DNA from: an uncultured SAR116 cluster alpha proteobacterium
GTDB taxonomy: Bacteria > Pseudomonadota > Alphaproteobacteria > Puniceispirillales > Marisalimonadaceae
Length of the DNA stretch: 36,730 bases
Assembly: GCA_902542765.1 (NCBI GenBank)
Contig: CACBVW010000013.1
Coordinates: 1-36,730 of the forward strand
Direction of reading: 5' to 3'
The position numbers were made by a program, and so were the translations under genes. The number at the start of each line of letters is the position of its first letter. The stretch's first letter is position 1. This document shows positions 31,399 through 36,730 of this stretch, in pieces. The notes beneath the pieces were generated by a model. The model was not told where the DNA came from. It did not search any database and was given only the letters and a program-made list of their open reading frames with translations.

Positions 31399-32640
31399 TT
31401 ATAACATAAATCTATCAGGTAAAAATGGATCAATATTAATAGAAGGTTTTTTATTTTCTATCATATCAGCTAAAACAACCCCAGAACCAGCTGAAGTAGA
31501 TAATCCAATGTGATTATGTCCAAAATTGAACCACAAGTTTTTATGTTTAGGTGCTTTTCCTATCATAGGCATACTATCTGCAACAGTTGGCCTTGAACCT
31601 AGCCAAGGTACTTTTGTTAATTTATTTTTAAGGGGTAAAATTTTTTTTAATTTGTGGACTACTTCATTAATTTGTTGTTCATTTAAATCTGCTTCTCTAA
31701 AATTTAATTCAACACCTGATGTAACTCTAATTTCATTTTTGTTACAGCTGTAAACAAAGCCACCATCAACGTCATGAATTGCTGGACTTATATCAACTTC
31801 CTTTTTAGTACTAAAATGATGATGGTAACCCCTTTCCCATGCAAGTGGTATTTTATAACCTAAATTATTTAAAAAATCTTTAGACCAAGGACCTGTACAA
31901 ATTACTACTTTATCAAAAATTTCTTTTTTTTTATTTAAAAAAATAGTCCAATGCCCATTAAGGAATTTTATATCCTTACAAATTTCTTTATAAAAACTGC
32001 CTCCAGATTTTAAAAAATGTTTAAAGTAATTTTTTGATAATTCTATTGGAGACTTAACTCTCAGTGAATTCTTAAAAAGAACGCCTTTGTAATACTCAAT
32101 TTGCAAATCAGGAAATTGTTTCTTTATTTCTTCTGTATTTAAGATAGTATAATCTGCCTTGTTTTTATCTAAAATATCTAACTCATACGAATATTTTTCA
32201 TAGCTTAATTGTGTTTTAAAAACCTTCAGCCATCCTGGTGCTTCAATATTATTATTAGATTTAGTCTTTTTAATAAGTATTTTATGTGTGTTTAAAGATA
32301 ATAGCTGTAATTCTCTTAATACTTTTGCAGCAAGTTCCATATGTTTTTTTTTACTAAACATTAAAAAGTTTATTACCCAAGACAATCTCGAAAACACAAA
32401 TAATTTAGAATATCTAAATGATGTATTTTTTTTAAAGATTAAACTAAACAAAGATCTAAGTAATTGAGGATTATTAATAATCATGATGGAAGAATCTGTT
32501 AAGACACCTGCGTTTCCATATGAAGTTTGTGAACCAGGCTCATTTGGATCAATAAGTGTAACTGAAAACCCTCGGTTAATTAACTCAACCGCCGTACAAA
32601 TTCCAACTATACCTGATCCAATAATTACTATTTTTTTCAT
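31399..32640 (-). CDS. FAD-dependent amino-acid dehydrogenase, DadA-like
   Basis: The 413-residue protein begins with the FAD-binding VIIGSGIVGICTAVELINRG and has the DAO fold: PGSQTSYGNAGVL, then GGFVYSCNKNEIRVTSGVE, and WLGSRPTVADSMPMIGKAPK near the end. It resembles DadA, which oxidises D-amino acids to 2-oxo acids and ammonia, passing electrons to the membrane chain. The substrate may differ. Its ATG overlaps the stop of the EthD-like gene by four bases, so both proteins are made together and probably act in one pathway. Confidence 0.9.
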   Translation of the reverse strand: MKKIVIIGSGIVGICTAVELINRGFSVTLIDPNEPGSQTSYGNAGVLTDSSIMIINNPQLLRSLFSLIFKKNTSFRYSKLFVFSRLSWVINFLMFSKKKHMELAAKVLRELQLLSLNTHKILIKKTKSNNNIEAPGWLKVFKTQLSYEKYSYELDILDKNKADYTILNTEEIKKQFPDLQIEYYKGVLFKNSLRVKSPIELSKNYFKHFLKSGGSFYKEICKDIKFLNGHWTIFLNKKKEIFDKVVICTGPWSKDFLNNLGYKIPLAWERGYHHHFSTKKEVDISPAIHDVDGGFVYSCNKNEIRVTSGVELNFREADLNEQQINEVVHKLKKILPLKNKLTKVPWLGSRPTVADSMPMIGKAPKHKNLWFNFGHNHIGLSTSAGSGVVLADMIENKKPSINIDPFLPDRFML

Positions 32641-33338
32641 TTATTCAACAAATCTTGTTGGGTTAAAATATTTTGACAAATATAATAATTTATAATTAGG
32701 TCATTACTTTCTATTAGAGAATATTTGTTTTTAAAATTTTTTATAGCAGTTTCTAATGAAAGGTAATTCAAGCCTTCAATAATTACTGCTTGAGATACTA
32801 TTTGATCATTTAATCCTCGTGATGATCTATATTTTTTCTCTTCAGTATTCATCTGCCCATAACTACTATCGCCTAGAATAATATGCATTCCAGTTACACC
32901 ATTTAATTTAAGTATTTTAGGGACAAAGAATTTTAAATTTTCTACATTATGATTATTTGGAATATTTTCACCTAAAAATCTTATGGTTGAGAGATAACCA
33001 CCTACTCCAATTGATTTACTGGATATAACACTGCAAATTGTTCTAGATGGGGATAAGTAATTTGTTAAGATTTCTTTTGTCCATTCTGTTGGGTTATTTA
33101 ACCTTTCTAGATATTTTCTGGATGTAAAAACTTCTTTTCGCTCAGCCTCATACATCATAAAATATTTGTGATTTAATTTTGTGCCAGGTATTCCAACAGC
33201 TCTCAAACCTCTTAAAAATCCAGGTAAAGATATCCTCTCTGGCATATGTTCTTTAGAGTGCCACTCATTATATTCAATTTCTTTTTCTTCAACAATTCCA
33301 CCCCAATTTACTAGAACGGCACTACCTAAAAAACCCAT
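32637..33338 (-). CDS. two-domain EthD-like alpha+beta barrel protein
   Basis: I prefer ATG 33338 (MGFLGSAVLVNWGG), giving 233 residues, over a TTG at 33353. The first half has YNEWHSKEHMPERISLPGFL, the diagnostic EHxPERxxxPGF helix of EthD-like barrels. The second half (IKLNGVTGMHIILGDSSYG) looks like another barrel repeat, so the protein is a pseudo-dimer. Such proteins accompany degradative pathways with unknown roles. The four-base overlap with the DadA-like gene ties it to an amine or amino-acid oxidation step. Confidence 0.85.
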   Translation of the reverse strand: MGFLGSAVLVNWGGIVEEKEIEYNEWHSKEHMPERISLPGFLRGLRAVGIPGTKLNHKYFMMYEAERKEVFTSRKYLERLNNPTEWTKEILTNYLSPSRTICSVISSKSIGVGGYLSTIRFLGENIPNNHNVENLKFFVPKILKLNGVTGMHIILGDSSYGQMNTEEKKYRSSRGLNDQIVSQAVIIEGLNYLSLETAIKNFKNKYSLIESNDLIINYYICQNILTQQDLLNK

Positions 33339-33516
33339 GAACTTTATTACCAATATGTTTAATTGTAATTATAGTAGATAATTAACTTTATTTAATATCA
33401 AAAATTATATGATTTAAATATATTTAAATTCAAAAAATTAACATGTTTACTCTGATTTAATTTTATTTAAGATAAATTAAATAATTATGAAAATGCTATT
33501 TATGTGGGGTAATTAA

Positions 33517-33861
33517 ATGAGAATAATTGGAGTAATAATCATTATTGGGATGGTTTTTGGGGCTGTATCAACAATAGATTATAAAAAGTTTATCGATTTA
33601 CCTTCATTGTTACTTGTTGTAGGAGGATCACTAGGTTATGTTTTGGCAAAAGGTAAATCCAACAATTTTATAAAAAACTTTGGAGATGGTTCAGTTTATT
33701 TGGGTTGGATTGGCTTAATGATTGGGATTGTAACTATAGGCAATTTTCACGCAAACACAGAAAATATGTGGCCAGCTTTTTCAGTTGCATTCTTACCTAT
33801 ATTATATGGTTATTTTATAAAATTAATCACAACAGGTCTTGAAAAAATCAACAGTGAATAA
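33517..33861 (+). CDS. small membrane protein similar to the MotA N-terminal part
   Basis: This 114-residue protein has four hydrophobic segments. IIIIGMVFGAV and the segment DLPSLLLVVGGSLGYVLAKG resemble the first two helices of MotA/PomA stators, and GWIGLMIGIV the third. The cytoplasmic domain of MotA, with its FliG-contacting charged residues, is absent, and no MotB or flagellar gene is in the window. GGGG lies before the ATG. It is either a stand-alone small family or a MotA-derived protein. Confidence 0.7.
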   Translation: MRIIGVIIIIGMVFGAVSTIDYKKFIDLPSLLLVVGGSLGYVLAKGKSNNFIKNFGDGSVYLGWIGLMIGIVTIGNFHANTENMWPAFSVAFLPILYGYFIKLITTGLEKINSE

Positions 33862-33925
33862 TTAAATCAACTAGACTTTTTCATTATTTTAAATTTCTAC
33901 AACTATTTTTAAAATTAAAAGAAAA

Positions 33926-34771
33926 TCAAAAAGGTATATCTCCTTTAATAGTTACTCGCCTACCTTTTCTTTCATTAGGAAAATAATCCCATAATGCTTT
34001 ATGTATCGTACACCTATTATCCCAGAAAGCCATATCATTTTTATTCCACCTATATCGGATCTGAAATTCTGTTTTCTCGATATGTCTAAACAAGAAGTCT
34101 AATATAAATTTGCTCTCTTGAGGCTCAAGACCTAAAATGCGTGTAGTAAAAAATTTATTAACAAATATAGCTTTTTTACCTGTTTCTGGGTGTGTCCTTA
34201 TAACAGGATGAATTGCTGAAGGATATTCTGTTTTACTTTCACTATTACTTTCAGTTTTATACCTACCACTATAAAAATGCTCTGATTCATGGGAAGCTTT
34301 GAGATCACTTAAAAACTTTTGCATTGGATTACTTAGAGCTTCATAGGCCATATACATATTCGCAAACATAGTATCTCCACCACATTCAGGAAGAATATGA
34401 AGTTGAAGCATCGTTCCCAAAGGTGGTTCTATGTCACAAGAAACATCCGAATGGAAGTCCTCTGCTCCATTAGCTATCTTACTATTTTTATCAGTATTTA
34501 TTTCAAAAATTTGAGGATAATTTTTCATTTTAGGGGCTGCAGGATGGATATGTAAATCTCCAAAGTATCTACCTAACTTTATATGATTTTCTGGTGAAAT
34601 TTCAGATTGATTTTGAAAAAATAAAACTTGAAACTTGTGAAAAGCATCTCTTATGCCTTTAAGTTCTGCATCATTTATATCATTAGATAAATCTACATTA
34701 GTTATAACTGCTCCTAAATTTGGTGCAAAAGGGTAAATATTTAAACTATTTATTACATCTAATTTGTTCAT
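33926..34771 (-). CDS. TauD/TfdA-family 2-oxoglutarate-dependent dioxygenase
   Basis: With the start at ATG 34771 (GGAGAGG six bases upstream; the ATG at 34786 lacks one) the enzyme has 281 residues. The Fe(II) triad is H107, D109 (FHSDVS) and H257 (CTIHKALWDY), and R271/R272 (KGRRVT) binds 2-oxoglutarate; the numbering is close to E. coli TauD. HPVIRTHPETGKKAIFVN is also characteristic. The substrate (taurine, another sulfonate or an aryloxy acid) is not determinable. It lies 25 bases downstream of the Lon-like gene on the same strand. Confidence 0.93.
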   Translation of the reverse strand: MNKLDVINSLNIYPFAPNLGAVITNVDLSNDINDAELKGIRDAFHKFQVLFFQNQSEISPENHIKLGRYFGDLHIHPAAPKMKNYPQIFEINTDKNSKIANGAEDFHSDVSCDIEPPLGTMLQLHILPECGGDTMFANMYMAYEALSNPMQKFLSDLKASHESEHFYSGRYKTESNSESKTEYPSAIHPVIRTHPETGKKAIFVNKFFTTRILGLEPQESKFILDFLFRHIEKTEFQIRYRWNKNDMAFWDNRCTIHKALWDYFPNERKGRRVTIKGDIPF

Positions 34772-34796
34772 ATATAACCTCTCCATTTTTTATAAT

Positions 34797-36125
34797 TTAA
34801 ATTTTATTTTCAATTAATTTAACATTTTTAATGCTGTTAATTGTATAACCATAACCAAGAGCTTTTATTCTCTTAATTGTGGTTTCTAACAATGACTTTT
34901 CTCTATCAACACGCTTTAACCAATCTATAATCTTAATATCAAACTTCTTACTATAAACAATAAATAGGGTTATGGGCTCATGACTATTTTTGATATCAAT
35001 TAGGAAAGCTTCGTTACTTTTAATCATGCCATTTACTATATCTGATTTCTTATTAGTATTTTGAATTCCTTTGCCCTCTAAATTAACATTAGAAAATTTT
35101 AATGCCCACAAAAAAACTGTATCTATTCCAACATTAGAGACCTCTAAGTTTAAATTACATACATGATCTATAGACTGACTACTTGGTATACATTTTAATT
35201 TATTAGATTCTAAATCATTATATGGAATAAAATTAATTCTCATTTGCTTATTGATTTCATTTGCCTGAAGGGTCTGTATGTAATCATAAAAATAAGCGAC
35301 TACCCGTTCAGTTAAATTTCCATATCTATACGTTTTTAAAGTCGTAAGTAATAAACTATAATTTTTATTGTCATTTAAATTAAGTAAAGGCGAAGTTTTT
35401 TGCCAAACATTATTAAACATAAGAGCAAACAAAATTGTTACAAAGATAACAAAGAGTAAAATAAGTGTTTTTTTTGATTTTTGAAAAAAGGATAACCGCT
35501 TAGTTGGTGTTTTTGGTATATTTTTTAAATTTAAATAATCAAATATGTCATATAAACTCTTAATAAATAGTACTTTAATTAACTTAGTTTCTATAGCGTC
35601 TTTTAAGAATTCATTATTCGACAAAAGGCTATTAAAATCATCTTTATTCTGTATGCTTAATACGATTTTAATTTGAACTTTGTTTTTGATACAATTTTTT
35701 AAAAAATTCATTGAGTTATAAATTTTTTGATCAAGGTAATTAATTTTTTTAATCTCTAAATTTGAATTGATAGTGCCACTTGCCCAAATAATTTCTTCTG
35801 TTTTATTTGTTAAAAGCTGATTTTCATTTGAGAAATTTAAAATGTTATTTTTTAAAAAAATATGTGCTATGGCAATTGCCAATTGCCAACTTTTTCCATT
35901 ATGAATTGGTTTTGTAATGTCTATCCTAAATGAAGCGTGCCCTACTAATTTTTCTATTATTCCAGTAGGGCTTTTTACAAAAGAATTGTAAAAAGGACTT
36001 ATAGGCAAAGCTTCTAAATTATTATTTTCACATATAACTGAAGAAACTAAAGGGTCTTCTTCAACTATATCATTAATACCTACTACATTATTAGTAGTAG
36101 GTATAATAACTGTATATTTTTTCAC
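34797..36125 (-). CDS. Lon-like domain membrane protein, unknown function
   Basis: The 442-residue protein has a cytoplasmic N-terminal part, one membrane helix (about 220-237, LILLFVIFVTILFALMF), and an outer domain of about 200 residues with C312 and C323 as a possible disulfide. Residues 60-195 look like a divergent Lon (S16) protease fold: a GKSWQLAIAIAH helix (77-88) in place of the GPSAG catalytic helix, then IIWASGTINSNLEIKKINYL and LDQKIY, matching the TGE...VLPIGG..EK region of Lon. S79 fits the nucleophile, but the lysine position is D132 with K134 nearby, so activity is doubtful. The assignment is by eye and tentative. Its ATG overlaps the upstream gene by four bases. Confidence 0.8.
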   Translation of the reverse strand: MKKYTVIIPTTNNVVGINDIVEEDPLVSSVICENNNLEALPISPFYNSFVKSPTGIIEKLVGHASFRIDITKPIHNGKSWQLAIAIAHIFLKNNILNFSNENQLLTNKTEEIIWASGTINSNLEIKKINYLDQKIYNSMNFLKNCIKNKVQIKIVLSIQNKDDFNSLLSNNEFLKDAIETKLIKVLFIKSLYDIFDYLNLKNIPKTPTKRLSFFQKSKKTLILLFVIFVTILFALMFNNVWQKTSPLLNLNDNKNYSLLLTTLKTYRYGNLTERVVAYFYDYIQTLQANEINKQMRINFIPYNDLESNKLKCIPSSQSIDHVCNLNLEVSNVGIDTVFLWALKFSNVNLEGKGIQNTNKKSDIVNGMIKSNEAFLIDIKNSHEPITLFIVYSKKFDIKIIDWLKRVDREKSLLETTIKRIKALGYGYTINSIKNVKLIENKI

Positions 36126-36637
36126 CTTATAAAAATCTCTGCGTTAGGATTAGTAATAAGGTTAAAAAAGTTATCAGATTTTTTTATCAAAATTTGCGCC
36201 TGTTTGTCATTTAAAATGGGGAGCTTTATGCAATCACATTCATTGTCGCAGATAACATATAAATTTGAAAGTTGTAAATCAATGTCATTAATGATTTTTA
36301 AAATTAAATAATGTTCATCTTCATTTTTATTTGATTTAACTATCTCAATTTTAAATTCATTAGATGATCTAAAAAAGACCCTATCGTTAGATGCAGCATT
36401 TAATTTTGCTTGATAAATACAACCTTCATTTTTGAGTATTAAAAAATAAGCATCAGAAAAACCTTTGTTTTTCAAAAATTCATTAATTTGATTTTGGTAT
36501 TTAAGTGGGTTTAAGTAAACATCCCAAACCATATTTATATTTAATTTTGATTTCAGTTCTGATTTAGAGTAATTTTTAGATAAATTTAAATAATTTAATG
36601 CCAAAAAAGTGTCTGAGATTTTGTCCTTATTATCCAT
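36122..36637 (-). CDS. soluble protein of unknown function, coupled to the Lon-like protein
   Basis: I start this 171-residue protein at ATG 36637, with AAGGAG seven bases upstream; an earlier ATG at 36679 falls inside the upstream gene and lacks a site. A helical N-terminal half (SDTFLALNYLNLSKNYSKSE) is followed by a beta-rich half (FRSSNEFKIEIVKSNK, HYLILKIINDIDLQLSNLYV, ICDNECDCIKLPI). Its stop overlaps the start of the Lon-like gene, and its start overlaps the end of the gene before it, so it is the middle of a coupled three-gene unit. I recognise no family. Confidence 0.72.
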   Translation of the reverse strand: MDNKDKISDTFLALNYLNLSKNYSKSELKSKLNINMVWDVYLNPLKYQNQINEFLKNKGFSDAYFLILKNEGCIYQAKLNAASNDRVFFRSSNEFKIEIVKSNKNEDEHYLILKIINDIDLQLSNLYVICDNECDCIKLPILNDKQAQILIKKSDNFFNLITNPNAEIFIR

Positions 36638-36730
36638 CTTTAACTCCTTCTTTAGAATATAATAATTTAAAATGTTCAAAGAATATTACCTTATCCTCAT
36701 TAAATTTATATTTAAGATCATTTACATTTA
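36630..36730 (-). CDS. 3' end of an upstream gene, cut by the window edge
   Basis: The frame is open from the window edge to TAA 36630-36632 and reads DLKYKFNEDKVIFFEHFKLL, then YSKEGVKDG. Its last codons overlap the ATG and ribosome-binding site of the next gene by eight bases, which is typical of a coupled operon. Only about 33 residues are visible, too few to assign. Confidence 0.6.
   Translation of the reverse strand, partial: NVNDLKYKFNEDKVIFFEHFKLLYSKEGVKDG

Noticed and set aside
1-36730. CRISPR array
   Set aside because: No regularly spaced identical repeats with unique spacers were seen. The repeats at 17-22 kb are diverged and irregularly spaced.

Overview
The window is very AT-rich by eye, gene-dense and uses short spacers, 1- to 4-base overlaps and several TTG starts. 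With its gene content (two ABC uptake systems, DMT and TauE exporters, TauD and DadA-type oxidases, PurN, PpnP, an encoded-CCA tRNA-Arg), this suggests a streamlined low-GC marine bacterium, most likely an alphaproteobacterium of the Pelagibacterales / HIMB59-like kind. The taxonomy is inferred from style and gene families and was not tested.

Layout. 0-6.3 kb: a partial small barrel protein, a bacterial voltage-gated sodium channel of the NavAb type, a frameshifted small secreted gene, a DMT transporter, a TPR / small-barrel / cupin / secreted-protein cluster, and a three-domain protein joining a 2Fe-2S ferredoxin, a class III nucleotide cyclase and a Rieske domain. 6.3-9 kb: an NMT1/ThiY-SsuA-like ABC importer. 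9-15.5 kb: an MDR oxidoreductase, a DMT exporter in an operon with a CueR-like MerR regulator, PurN, TauE, a DUF3147-like protein, PpnP, a DsrE-like protein and small membrane or secreted proteins.

15.5-22.9 kb is different. It holds small single genes, at least three decayed genes (18.0, 18.7 and 22.4 kb) and long spacers carrying a degenerate interspersed repeat family. It ends at a tRNA-Arg(TCG). Five of its small genes look like dimeric alpha+beta barrel proteins (ABM/NIPSNAP/DUF1330-like), with more copies at 1-289, 3.3 kb and 32.6 kb. I read it as an accessory, turnover-prone region beside a tRNA, with no integrase visible.

23-30.5 kb: an apparent operon, read right to left, for an NHL-repeat protein, an oligopeptide-type binding protein, two permeases, a fused double ATPase and an AbgB-like M20 amidohydrolase. 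It would take up and hydrolyse an amide- or peptide-like compound. 30.6-34.8 kb: an SDR lacking the usual catalytic Tyr, a DadA-like FAD oxidase translationally coupled to a two-barrel EthD-like protein, a MotA-like membrane fragment and a TauD-family dioxygenase. 34.8 kb to the end: a tightly overlapping three-gene unit with a membrane protein whose N-terminal part resembles a Lon (S16) domain. I cannot assign this unit to any known system.

The best candidates for undescribed biology are the ferredoxin-cyclase-Rieske fusion, the Lon-like membrane operon at the right edge, and the expanded set of tiny barrel proteins in the repeat-rich tRNA-adjacent region.
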